Part shown: in pieces, positions 35,157 to 43,631 of the stretch
Layout: the number at the start of each line of letters is the position of its first letter
How positions within the stretch are numbered: the stretch's first letter is position 1
Assembly (NCBI GenBank): GCA_019235885.1
Contig: JAFAKB010000074.1
Span: forward strand, 83,059 to 147,058
Direction of reading: 5' to 3'
Length of the DNA stretch: 64,000 nt
Origin: Candidatus Eremiobacterota bacterium
GTDB lineage: Bacteria; Vulcanimicrobiota; Vulcanimicrobiia; Vulcanimicrobiales; Vulcanimicrobiaceae
Position numbers and translations under genes: made by a program
Notes under the pieces: generated by a model
What the model was told of the DNA's origin: nothing
Seen by the model: the letters and a program-made list of their open reading frames with translations, nothing else
The model's database searches: none

Positions 35157-36246
35157 GCTCGCCGTCGTTCTGCTCGCGGCGCTCGTGCTCGTGCTGCCGT
35201 GCGCCCCCGCGCGCGCGGCGCTCGACATCGACCCGATGCAGCTCTACCGCCAGATGAAGGCCGCCTTCGACAAAGGTGCCGCCGCAGGGTGGCACCTCGG
35301 CGATGAGCTCGACTACTTCTCGGCCGTCCTCGACGCCGGGCGCGACTTCGAGCTGCGCCGGCGCGACGATCCGGAAAACGTCGCGATCAAGGGGATCACG
35401 GTCGATCTCGCCTACCAGCTGCACTACGACCCGCTCACCAGCAACGATGCGGCGGAGTGGTACGTCCGGCTCGCGGCGGAAGCGTGGCAGAACGATGCGC
35501 AGCGCGGCGCTGCCGCGAAAGCGATCATCGCGAAGCTCGACGCCGAAGACGTCGACGTCGGGCGGCTCGCATACGACGCCGACGCCGACGCCGCGGCGCT
35601 GGCGAAAGACTATCCGGGCGACGTGCAAGCGCTGCTCGGCCAAGTCGACGCGGACCTGCGCGCCTACAACCTCACGCAGGACGTGCGCTGGCGAACGCTC
35701 GCGCTGCAGCGCGCCGCGCAGCCGACGTTTCCGATCGGCTCGGTCCCGCAGGACCTGGGCAAAGTGCTGTTCCCGATGGTCGACGCCGCGCGCAACGCGG
35801 GCCGCGGGTACTCGCCCGACGAGCGCGAAGCCGCGCGCATCGTCGCCTCGCACCGCGCGTCGGCACACGGCGGGCTGCAGATCATCGGCCACGTCGTCTC
35901 GCACAACGCGTACTTGGTGATCACCGCGCCGGCCGACGAGTACTTCGGGCACACGAAGCTTTCGCCGATCGGCCTGCGCAACGAGCTGGCGCGCATCGGG
36001 AAGTTTCTCGATGCCGGCTGGGGCGGGCGGATGACGAAGGAGACGGTGTGGGTCGTCGACTCGCTCGACGACTGGCAGCACCAGTACCCGCGCGACTACG
36101 AGCTGCCGCGGCTCTACAAGCGCGTCTACGACACGCTCGCGCGCGAGGACACCCCTGAGGCGAAGGACGCCCTCAAGCAAGTCCGCCGCACGCTGCTCGT
36201 CAACTACCCGACCTCGACCGAGGCCCGCGACTTTCTGTCGTCGTAG
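35149..36246 (+). CDS. Secreted protein of unknown function inside the purine operon
   Basis: 365 residues from ATG 35149, overlapping the end of purP1 by 8 bp. Signal peptide MRRLAVVLLAALVLVLPCAPARA. The mature part is mostly helical with no cysteine cluster or known catalytic motif seen; segments such as QIIGHVVSHNAYLVITAPADEYFGHTKLSPIGLRNEL are striking but unassigned. Its start overlaps purP1 and purP2 follows 9 bp after it, so it is transcribed with cytoplasmic purine enzymes although it should be exported. Function unknown. Confidence 0.8.
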   Translation: MRRLAVVLLAALVLVLPCAPARAALDIDPMQLYRQMKAAFDKGAAAGWHLGDELDYFSAVLDAGRDFELRRRDDPENVAIKGITVDLAYQLHYDPLTSNDAAEWYVRLAAEAWQNDAQRGAAAKAIIAKLDAEDVDVGRLAYDADADAAALAKDYPGDVQALLGQVDADLRAYNLTQDVRWRTLALQRAAQPTFPIGSVPQDLGKVLFPMVDAARNAGRGYSPDEREAARIVASHRASAHGGLQIIGHVVSHNAYLVITAPADEYFGHTKLSPIGLRNELARIGKFLDAGWGGRMTKETVWVVDSLDDWQHQYPRDYELPRLYKRVYDTLAREDTPEAKDALKQVRRTLLVNYPTSTEARDFLSS

Positions 36247-36255
36247 TCGCCTGAC

Positions 36256-37392
36256 GTGCCGTTCGACGTAAAGGCGACCCTGGCGTCCTACGATGCGAGC
36301 CGGCTTACGCTGTGCTCGATCGGGAGCCACTCCGCGCTGGACGTCGCTTCCGGCGCGCGGGCGCAGAACCTGCGCAACCTGATCGTCACCGAGCGCGGCC
36401 GCAACGCGACCTACGACACCTACTACGCGCGCCGCGGCGACGGTCCGCCGCGCGGCTGCGTCGACGCGACGCTCGAAGTCGACAAGTTCGCCGACGTGCT
36501 CGACGAGGAGGTGCAGGAGAAATTGCGCCTCGAGAACGTCGTCTTCGTGCCGAACCGCTCGTTCGAAGTGTACCTGCACCAGCGGTACTCGTACGCGGAC
36601 ATCGAAGAGCGGATGCGCGTTCCGTTCTTCGGAAACCGGCGTCTGCTGCGCGCCGAAGAGCGCGACGAGGCCGAAAACCAGTACGCCCTGATGGAGCGCG
36701 CCGGCATCCGCTACCCGCGCCGGATCGCCTCGGCCGACGACATCGACACGCTGGTGATGGTGAAGGCGCCGCACGCGAAAGTCTCGTTCGAGCGCGCGTT
36801 CTTTCTGGTGCGCAGCACCGACGAGTACAACGACGCGGCGGAGCAGCTGATCGAGTCGGGGATCGTCACGGCGGACGGTTTGCGCGGCGCGGTGATCGAG
36901 GAGTTCGCGCTCGGGCCGACGATCAACCTGAACTTCTTCTGGTCCCCCGTGCTCGGCGAGCTCGAGCTGATGGGAACCGACACGCGCCGGCAGACGAACC
37001 GCGACGGGCTCATCGGCCTGCCGTACAAACAGGCGCGCGACCTCGCCGACGAGCCGGTGCGGATGGAAGAGGCCGGACACATCGCCGCGACGCTGACCGA
37101 GTCGATGCTGGAGAAGGCGTTCGATCTGGGCGAGCGGTTCGCCAAAGCGGCGCAGGCGGTCGATGGCATCGGCGTGATCGGGCCGTTCGCGCTGCAGTGC
37201 GTGATCGTCAGCGGTCCGCCGAAGGACTTCGTCGTGTACGACGTCTCGCTGCGCATCCCGGGCTCGCCGGGGACGCGCTACACCCCGTACACCGCGTACC
37301 GCTGGGGCCGCGACGTCTCGGTCGGCGAGCGCATCGCGATGGAGCTGGTGTGGGCACGCGACGCCGGCCGCCTGCCGGACGTCCTGACCTGA
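36256..37392 (+). CDS. PurP paralogue (copy 2), ATP-grasp
   Basis: 378 residues from GTG 36256. Same architecture as the gene at 34074-35156: LCSIGSHSALDVASGAR, FFGNRRLLRAEERDEAENQ, an ATP-grasp centre, NLNFFWSPVLGELELMGTDTR, and IGPFALQC. Differences at likely key places: VPHGSF has become VPNRSF, and the glycine-rich KLYGAQGGKGY loop has become KAPHAKVSFERAFF. Archaeal genomes often carry a second, divergent PurP-like gene of uncertain activity, and this resembles that group. It may be a partner subunit, a different carboxylate-amine ligase, or the formate ligase under other conditions. 9 bp after the secreted protein gene. Confidence 0.82.
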   Translation: MPFDVKATLASYDASRLTLCSIGSHSALDVASGARAQNLRNLIVTERGRNATYDTYYARRGDGPPRGCVDATLEVDKFADVLDEEVQEKLRLENVVFVPNRSFEVYLHQRYSYADIEERMRVPFFGNRRLLRAEERDEAENQYALMERAGIRYPRRIASADDIDTLVMVKAPHAKVSFERAFFLVRSTDEYNDAAEQLIESGIVTADGLRGAVIEEFALGPTINLNFFWSPVLGELELMGTDTRRQTNRDGLIGLPYKQARDLADEPVRMEEAGHIAATLTESMLEKAFDLGERFAKAAQAVDGIGVIGPFALQCVIVSGPPKDFVVYDVSLRIPGSPGTRYTPYTAYRWGRDVSVGERIAMELVWARDAGRLPDVLT

Positions 37393-37409
37393 GCGCCGAA
37401 GCGCCCGGC

Positions 37410-38984
37410 GTGACCACCACCGTGCAAGCGAAGCCCGCGACCGTCGTGATTCTCGACTTCGGCTCGCAGGTCAGCCAGCTCATCGCGCGGCGCGCGCGCG
37501 AGGCCAACGTCTACTCCGAGCTGCTGCCGTACGACGCCTCGTGGGACGAGATTGCGAAGCGCGAGCCGGCGGCGATCGTGCTGAGCGGCGGGCCGGAATC
37601 GACGTTCGGCGACGACGCGCTCGACTGCGACCCGCGCGTCTATTCGAGCGGGTTGCCGCTGCTGGGAATTTGCTACGGCATGCAGCTGCTGGTGAAGCGG
37701 TTCGGCGGCGGTTTGATTCGGCTCGGACACAGCGAGTTCGGCCCGGCGCAGCTCGTGCTCGACCGCGTCGACTCGCCTCTGTTTCTCGGCGTGCCGGCGG
37801 AGTCACGCGTGTGGATGTCGCACGGCGATTCGGTCGAGCGCATCCCGCCCGGGTTCGTGCCGCTCGCGCACACCTCGAGTTCGCCGGTCGCCGCGATGGG
37901 CGACGACGCCCGCAAGATTTACGCGGTGTTGTTCCATCCGGAGGTCGTGCACACGGAAGCAGGCACCGCGATCCTGGAGAACTTCCTGCACACGATCGCC
38001 GGAATCGCACCGTCGTGGCGGATGGACTCCTGGGTCGACGACGCGATCGAAAAAGTGCGCGCGCAGGTCGGCGAGGCGAACGTGCTGTGCGCGCTATCCG
38101 GCGGGGTGGACTCCGCGGTCGCCGCAACGCTAGTCTCGCGCGCGATCGGCAAGCAGCTTACCTGCATCTACGTCGACACCGGGCTGATGCGCAAGAACGA
38201 GTCGCTCGGCGTGCTGGCCGCGTTCCGCGACGTGCTGCACCTCAACGTGATCCACGTCGACGCATCGCAGCGCTTCCTCGAACGCCTCGCCGGCATCGAT
38301 GACCCCGAAGAAAAGCGCATCCGCATCGGCCACGAGTTCATCGCGATCTTCGAAGAAGAGGCGAAGAAGATCCCCGGCGTGCGGTTCTTGGTGCAAGGGA
38401 CCCTGTATCCCGACGTGATCGAGTCGAAGACGCCGGGCTCGAAAGCCGGCCACAAGATCAAGTCACACCACAACGTCGGCGGTTTGCCGGAGCGGATGGC
38501 GCTGGGGCTGGTGGAGCCGCTGCGCTCGCTGTTCAAGGACGAAGTGCGCGAAGCGGGCCGCGTCCTCGGCCTGCCGAACGCGATCGTCGAGCGCCAGCCC
38601 TTCCCGGGGCCTGGTTTGGCGGTGCGCATCATCGGCGAGGTCACGCGCGAACGGCTGGACATCGTGCGCGAAGCCGACTGGATCGTCACCAGCGAGATCG
38701 ACGCCGCGATCGCGCAAGGCCGGCTCTCGCCGCGCCCGTGGCAGTACTTCGCGGTGCTCACGCCGGTGCGCAGCGTCGGCGTGATGGGCGATGGCCGGAC
38801 CTACGGCAACCTGGTCGGCGTCCGCGCGATCACCAGCGAAGACGGCATGACCGCCGACTGGGCCCGCCTCCCGCACGAGCTCCTCGAGCGCATCTCCGCC
38901 CGCATCGTCAACGAGATCCCCGGCATAAACCGCGTCGCCTACGACATCACGTCGAAGCCGCCAGCCACGGTCGAATGGGAGTAA
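37410..38984 (+). CDS. guaA: GMP synthase (glutamine-hydrolysing)
   Basis: Converts XMP to GMP. 524 residues from GTG 37410. N-terminal class I amidotransferase (ILDFGSQVSQLIARRARE, LLGICYGMQLL with Cys, LFHPEVVHTEAG with His/Glu), then the PP-loop ATP pyrophosphatase SGGVDSAVAATLVSRAIGKQL, then the dimerisation domain ending RVAYDITSKPPATVEWE, the invariant C-terminus. Last gene of the operon that starts at purB. Confidence 0.97.
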   Translation: MTTTVQAKPATVVILDFGSQVSQLIARRAREANVYSELLPYDASWDEIAKREPAAIVLSGGPESTFGDDALDCDPRVYSSGLPLLGICYGMQLLVKRFGGGLIRLGHSEFGPAQLVLDRVDSPLFLGVPAESRVWMSHGDSVERIPPGFVPLAHTSSSPVAAMGDDARKIYAVLFHPEVVHTEAGTAILENFLHTIAGIAPSWRMDSWVDDAIEKVRAQVGEANVLCALSGGVDSAVAATLVSRAIGKQLTCIYVDTGLMRKNESLGVLAAFRDVLHLNVIHVDASQRFLERLAGIDDPEEKRIRIGHEFIAIFEEEAKKIPGVRFLVQGTLYPDVIESKTPGSKAGHKIKSHHNVGGLPERMALGLVEPLRSLFKDEVREAGRVLGLPNAIVERQPFPGPGLAVRIIGEVTRERLDIVREADWIVTSEIDAAIAQGRLSPRPWQYFAVLTPVRSVGVMGDGRTYGNLVGVRAITSEDGMTADWARLPHELLERISARIVNEIPGINRVAYDITSKPPATVEWE

Positions 38985-39032
38985 AAGTCTCAGCAGGACG
39001 AGCGAGATTTTGCGAACACGCGTGAGAAGATG

Positions 39033-39728
39033 CTAAATGGTATCGTTGTACGTCTCAGCTTCGAGGTGGTCGAGCAGGGCCGATAGTTCTGCGGCGCGGG
39101 CGGTGCCAATGCGCTTTGCAGTTCGGGTAATAAGGCGCGGCGGGATGTCGGTGACGAACTTGCGGAGCGTTTTGAGGGCGGGCTGCACGTCGGCTTTGTC
39201 GCTGCCGGTCAGCGCCAAGATGCGCGTCGCGCCGACGACGCCGAGAAAGTCCAGCGAGTCGGCGTCGTGCAGCGCGATCGCTTCGGGGACGGTTCCGGCT
39301 TCGCTGTAGTACATGTGGCCACGCATCGCGGCTTGCACGGCGGGGAACTTGCGCATCGGAAAACCGGCCGCGCGCAACACGGCTTCGCTCGTCTCGGCCG
39401 CGCGGTCGCCGTGCTCCATTCCCGGCTTCTCGTACGGCGGAAAGGCCGCCATGTCGTGCAGCATCGCGGCGGCGAACAGCACGTCCGTATCGACCTTCAG
39501 CCCGTCGCCTTGGGCCACTTCGGTCGCCAGCTGATAGTCGCGCTCCGAATGCTGCCAGCCCCAACCGGGATGGTGAAATTTCGCGCGTACCATCTCGTAG
39601 ATCGCCACTTTCCAGGGAGCGTCGAGCGCGATCCCGGTCGCGGTTTGCGTGCCGGCGCCGGTTGCGCGCATGCCGGGAACGACGAGCAGCGCGCAGGTCA
39701 GCAGCGCGGCGGAAGCAAGGCGTTTCAT
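39033..39728 (-). CDS. Exported HD-domain phosphohydrolase
   Basis: 231 residues with signal peptide MKRLASAALLTCALLVVPGMRATGAG. Metal-binding HD pattern: HSERDYQLA (His), AAAMLHDMAAF (HD), GHMYYSEAG and LHDADSLDFLG (Asp). These enzymes cleave phosphomonoesters or nucleotides; an exported member could scavenge nucleotides. On the opposite strand to the surrounding purine genes and convergent with guaA. Divergent from purD by 76 bp. Confidence 0.82.
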   Translation of the reverse strand: MKRLASAALLTCALLVVPGMRATGAGTQTATGIALDAPWKVAIYEMVRAKFHHPGWGWQHSERDYQLATEVAQGDGLKVDTDVLFAAAMLHDMAAFPPYEKPGMEHGDRAAETSEAVLRAAGFPMRKFPAVQAAMRGHMYYSEAGTVPEAIALHDADSLDFLGVVGATRILALTGSDKADVQPALKTLRKFVTDIPPRLITRTAKRIGTARAAELSALLDHLEAETYNDTI

Positions 39729-39804
39729 GGGCGCGACTTCGCCGCCCCCGGCAGGATTCCGCGGCGGCTCGGCGCACGTCGGGGGCGCTACGCATGGTCA
39801 ACGC

Positions 39805-41079
39805 ATGAGGATCCTGATCGTCGGCGGCGGTGCGCGCGAGGACGCGCTGTCGTGGCGGCTTGCGGCGTCGCCGTCGTGCGAAGCGCTGTTTCATGCGCCG
39901 GGGAACGCCGGGACGGCGGCGCGCGGGACGAACTGGCCGGACGTGAGCGCGACCGACGCGCGCACGATCGTGCGGCGCGCGCAAGGCGAGAACATCGATC
40001 TGGTCGTGCTCGGTCCGGAGACCGCCATCGCCGCGGCGGTCGGCGACAAGTGCCGCGACGCCGGGCTCGCGGTGTTCGGCCCGAACCGCAGCGCCGGGCG
40101 CCTCGAGACGAGCAAAGTGTTCGCGAAGCGTTTCATGGAGCGGCACGGGATTCCGACGGCGCGCTTTCGGGTCGTGCACAACCTCGATCAGGCGAAGCGG
40201 GCGCTCGAGGGCTGGCGCGGCGGCGCGGTGGTCAAAGCCGACGGGCTGGCGGCCGGGAAAGGGGTCGTCGTCTGCGACGACGCGGCGAGCGCGCTCGCGC
40301 TGCTGACCGAGTGGTACGGCGGCAACAAGATTCCCGGCGGCGGCCACGACGTGGTGATCGAGCAAAGGCTCGACGGCCGCGAGGTCAGCGTGTTCGCGAT
40401 CGGCGACGGGCGCGCGATGGTTCCGTTCGCGGCGGCGTGCGACTACAAGCGCGCCGGCGACGACGATAAAGGCCCGAACACCGGCGGGATGGGCGCGTAC
40501 TCGCCGCCGGCCGGATTCCCCGACGACCTGGTCGACGTCGTGCGCGCGCGCGTCGTCGCACCGGCGCTGCGCGGTTTGCTCGCCGAAGGCGAGGACTACC
40601 GCGGCGTGCTGTACTGCGGGTTGATGTGGACCGCGAACGGACCGTACGTGATCGAGTTCAACGCGCGCTTCGGCGATCCGGAGACGCAGGTGCTCATGCC
40701 GCGCGCCGGCGGAGACTTCGCGCGGTACCTGCGCTCGGCCGCCGACGGCGCGCTGGAGATCGATGCCGCCACGTGGTCGAACGACGCGTGCGCCGGCGTC
40801 GTGCTGGCGACCTCGCGCTATCCGTACGAGAACACGAAGATATCCGGACTCCCTGCGGAGCTTGGTCTTCCCGATGGTGCGGTCGCGTTTTGGGGGACGT
40901 CGGCGCGCGAGCCGGACGGTACCGTCTCCTCGCCCGGCGGCCGCGTGCTGACCGTCAGCGCGCGCGGCCAGACGATCGAAGACGCGCGCGCGCGCGCGTA
41001 CGACGCGATCGCGGCGCTGAAGAAACGCTTTCCGCCCGGCACGCCGCTCGCGTACCGCTCCGACATCGCGCGGCTGTGA
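39805..41079 (+). CDS. purD: Phosphoribosylamine-glycine ligase
   Basis: GAR synthetase, second step of purine synthesis. 424 residues from ATG 39805 (MRILIVGGGAREDALSWRLA). ATP-grasp enzyme: GPETAIAAAVGDKCRDAG, FGPNRSAGRLETSKVFAKRFM, VVKADGLAAGKGVVV, TGGMGAYSP and EFNARFGDPETQVLMPR are all in place. Separated from the main pur operon by the HD gene. Its stop overlaps the ABC permease start by 3 bp, so an exporter is transcribed with it. Confidence 0.96.
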   Translation: MRILIVGGGAREDALSWRLAASPSCEALFHAPGNAGTAARGTNWPDVSATDARTIVRRAQGENIDLVVLGPETAIAAAVGDKCRDAGLAVFGPNRSAGRLETSKVFAKRFMERHGIPTARFRVVHNLDQAKRALEGWRGGAVVKADGLAAGKGVVVCDDAASALALLTEWYGGNKIPGGGHDVVIEQRLDGREVSVFAIGDGRAMVPFAAACDYKRAGDDDKGPNTGGMGAYSPPAGFPDDLVDVVRARVVAPALRGLLAEGEDYRGVLYCGLMWTANGPYVIEFNARFGDPETQVLMPRAGGDFARYLRSAADGALEIDAATWSNDACAGVVLATSRYPYENTKISGLPAELGLPDGAVAFWGTSAREPDGTVSSPGGRVLTVSARGQTIEDARARAYDAIAALKKRFPPGTPLAYRSDIARL

Positions 41080-42236
41080 CCGCGCTGCGCGAGCTCGCGT
41101 CGCGTCCCGCGCGCACCATCTTGACGGTCGCCGGGATCGCGATCGGGATCCTGGCGCTGACCGTCGTCGGCTCGCTCGCGGAGCGCTTGCACCAGATCGT
41201 CGCGCGCTCGACCGCGCTGAACGGCAACGTGGTCTTCGCAACGATTCGGCGTTCCGCGTTGATCGCGCCGGACGCGCGCCGCACGATCGAGTCGGCGTAC
41301 CGCAAGCTCAGCGCGCTCGACGGCGTGCGCGCCGCGGTGCCCGAGGTGATCCTGCCGTACGAAAGCGGCAGCGCGAACGCGCGGTTCGGGCCTCCCTCGC
41401 TGGTGTTCGGCTTTCCCGACGACGCGCGCGCGGTGCGCGGCGACTTCTTCGTCATCGCGCGCGGGCGCGCGGCGGCGCGCGGGGAGCGGCGCGTCGCGCT
41501 GATCGGCCCCGATTTCGCCGCCGCCGAGCACGTCGGGCTCGGCGACGTGATCGCGCTGCAGGGCAACTCGTTCGTCGTCGTCGGCCAGCTCGACAAGACG
41601 TACACGATCTTCGACGCCGCGGTCATCGTGCCGCTCACCGATGCGCAGGACTTGCTGCGCCAGGACGTGCCGCCCTCGAGCGATCCGCTGCCGCCGAATC
41701 CGGTCTCGGCGTTCTTCGTCCTCGCCAAGCCGGGCGCGGACGTCGGGCTGCTGGCGCGGCGGATCGGCTTGATCGACGGGCTCTCGGCACGCGATCCGCA
41801 GGAGGTCGCAAACGCGGTGCGCTCGACGCTCGGCATCTTCGACGCGATCGTGTTCGGCGCGGCGCTCGTCGCGCTGCTGATCGGGGCGTTCTCCGTCGTC
41901 AACACGATGACGATCGCGGTCACCGAGCGGACCCGCGAGATCGGGATTCGCAAGGCGATCGGCGCAACCGACGCCGACGTTTTGCTGACGTTCGTCGGTG
42001 AGGCGGCGACGATCGGCGCGCTCGGCGGCTTGGCCGGAATCGTTCTCGGGCTCGTCGTCGTCGGCGCGATCGACGCGCGCAGCGCTGCCGGCGGCAACCT
42101 GCAGCTCTTCGCGATCTCGCCGCGCGTCGCGCTGGGCGCGTTTGCGTTCGCCGTCGCGCTGAGCGCGCTCGCCGGGTTCGTGCCGGCGCTCGCCGCGGCG
42201 CGGCTGCTTCCTACCGTCGCGCTGCGCCGCGCATGA
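41076..42236 (+). CDS. MacB/FtsX-type ABC transporter permease
   Basis: 386 residues from GTG 41076. N-terminal membrane segment (TILTVAGIAIGILALTVVGSLAERLHQ), a periplasmic MacB-PCD-like domain (about 45-255), and three C-terminal membrane helices (IVFGAALVALLIGAFSVVNTM, EAATIGALGGLAGIVLGLVVVG, LGAFAFAVALSALAGFVPALAAARL) with the FtsX motif TERTREIGIRKAIGAT. Pairs with the ATPase encoded next. Role: export of a lipoprotein, peptide or drug, or mechanotransmission; substrate unknown. Confidence 0.9.
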   Translation: MTALRELASRPARTILTVAGIAIGILALTVVGSLAERLHQIVARSTALNGNVVFATIRRSALIAPDARRTIESAYRKLSALDGVRAAVPEVILPYESGSANARFGPPSLVFGFPDDARAVRGDFFVIARGRAAARGERRVALIGPDFAAAEHVGLGDVIALQGNSFVVVGQLDKTYTIFDAAVIVPLTDAQDLLRQDVPPSSDPLPPNPVSAFFVLAKPGADVGLLARRIGLIDGLSARDPQEVANAVRSTLGIFDAIVFGAALVALLIGAFSVVNTMTIAVTERTREIGIRKAIGATDADVLLTFVGEAATIGALGGLAGIVLGLVVVGAIDARSAAGGNLQLFAISPRVALGAFAFAVALSALAGFVPALAAARLLPTVALRRA

Positions 42237-42952
42237 TGCAGGCACGCGAGCCTGATGCCGACACCACGGAAACGATCGTCGACGTGCGCGACGTGGTCAA
42301 GATTCACGCGCCCGGAACGCCGACCGAAGTGCGTGCGCTCGACGGCGTCACGTTTGCCGTCCGCGCGGGCGAGTACGTCGCGATCGTCGGCGAGAGCGGG
42401 AGCGGAAAGACGACGCTGATGCACGTCCTGGGCGGACTCGACCGGCCGACCTCGGGCGACGTCGTCGTCGAGGGCCGTTCGCTCGCGCGCACCTCGCGCC
42501 GGCAGCTGGCCGCGATCCGCGCCCGCGCAATCGGCTTCGTCTTTCAAGGCTTCAATTTGCTGCCGAACCTGGACGCGCGCGAGAACGTCGCGCTCGCCGC
42601 GCGCTACGCGCGCCGCGGTGGCAACGAGGCCGCCTCGCGCGCCGAGCGCGTGCTGCGTGAGGTCGGCCTGGGAGACCGCATGCACCACCGTCCCTCGGCG
42701 CTCTCCGGCGGACAGCAGCAGCGCGTCGCGATCGCGCGCGCGCTGGTCAACGAGCCCGCATTGCTGCTCGCCGACGAGCCGACCGGCGAGCTCGACTCGC
42801 GCACGGCCGAGACGGTCCTGGAGCTGCTGAGCGCGCTGAACGCGCGCGGGCAGACGCTGCTCGTCGTGACCCACAGCGAAGCCGTCTACCGCCGCGCGCG
42901 GCGGGTGATCCGGCTCGCCGACGGCAAGATCGTCGCGGACGATGCGGCGTAG
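42233..42952 (+). CDS. MacB/LolD-type ABC transporter ATPase
   Basis: 239 residues, 4 bp overlap with the permease. Walker A GESGSGKTT, Q-loop FVFQGFNLLP, signature ALSGGQQQRVAIARAL, Walker B LLLADEPTGELDS and H-loop VVTHSE are intact. The DEPTGELDS form is typical of the MacB/LolD/FtsE group. Completes a two-gene transporter whose downstream neighbour is an SGNH lipoprotein. Confidence 0.93.
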   Translation: MMQAREPDADTTETIVDVRDVVKIHAPGTPTEVRALDGVTFAVRAGEYVAIVGESGSGKTTLMHVLGGLDRPTSGDVVVEGRSLARTSRRQLAAIRARAIGFVFQGFNLLPNLDARENVALAARYARRGGNEAASRAERVLREVGLGDRMHHRPSALSGGQQQRVAIARALVNEPALLLADEPTGELDSRTAETVLELLSALNARGQTLLVVTHSEAVYRRARRVIRLADGKIVADDAA

Positions 42953-43631
42953 CGCGCTCCTCGCGTCGCTTGCCGTTCTGGCCGCGTGCGCACGCCGTCC
43001 CGCCGCCGCGCCGCAGGCGCGCCCGACGCCGGGTCGGCCGGTGCGAATCGTCGCGCTCGGCGACTCGCTCGCGTTCGGTACCGGCGCCTCCGCGCCGCGC
43101 AAAGGCTTCGTTTTTCAAGCCTTTCTGCTCGTTCTCGAGCGGCATCCTGGCAGCCGGATCGATAATTACGCGATCCCGGGTTCGGTAGCGGCCGACGTGT
43201 TGCGCGTGCAGGTGCCGCGGCTGGCACACGCGCGCGCCGACGCGATCGTCGTTTGTGCCGGCGGCAACGACGTCGTGCACCGCAACCCGCCGGCCGCGTT
43301 CGCGGCGACGTACGCGCGCTTGGTCGCGCGCGTGCGCGCATTGCAGCCGCGCGCTGCGATCGTGTGCTGCGGCATCCCCGACGTCGGCTTGAGCCCGCTC
43401 TTCACCGGCGCCGACCACGACGAGGTTGCCGGACTCTCGCGCACCGACGACGCCGCCGTCCGCGCGATCGCGCTCCGCAACGGTGCTGCGTTCGCCGACT
43501 TGTACGCGGTGACACGTCCGCACGGCTCGATCATCCGCTACCTCTCCGACGACCGCTTCCACCCCTCCGACGCCGGTCACGCGGCCCTAGCCGCGGTGCT
43601 CGTGCCCGTGCTGCTGCGCGCGCTGCGCTAA
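42942..43631 (+). CDS. SGNH/GDSL hydrolase lipoprotein
   Basis: 229 residues; begins with a lipoprotein signal MRRSALLASLAVLAACARRP (lipobox LAAC). SGNH blocks: IVALGDSLAFGTGAS (Ser in block I), a Gly in NYAIPGSVAADVL (block II), VVCAGGNDVVH with Asn (block III), and DRFHPSDAGH with Asp/His (block V). An esterase or lipase anchored to a membrane, resembling TesA-like lysophospholipases. Overlaps the ATPase gene by 11 bp, suggesting joint transcription. Confidence 0.88.
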   Translation: MRRSALLASLAVLAACARRPAAAPQARPTPGRPVRIVALGDSLAFGTGASAPRKGFVFQAFLLVLERHPGSRIDNYAIPGSVAADVLRVQVPRLAHARADAIVVCAGGNDVVHRNPPAAFAATYARLVARVRALQPRAAIVCCGIPDVGLSPLFTGADHDEVAGLSRTDDAAVRAIALRNGAAFADLYAVTRPHGSIIRYLSDDRFHPSDAGHAALAAVLVPVLLRALR

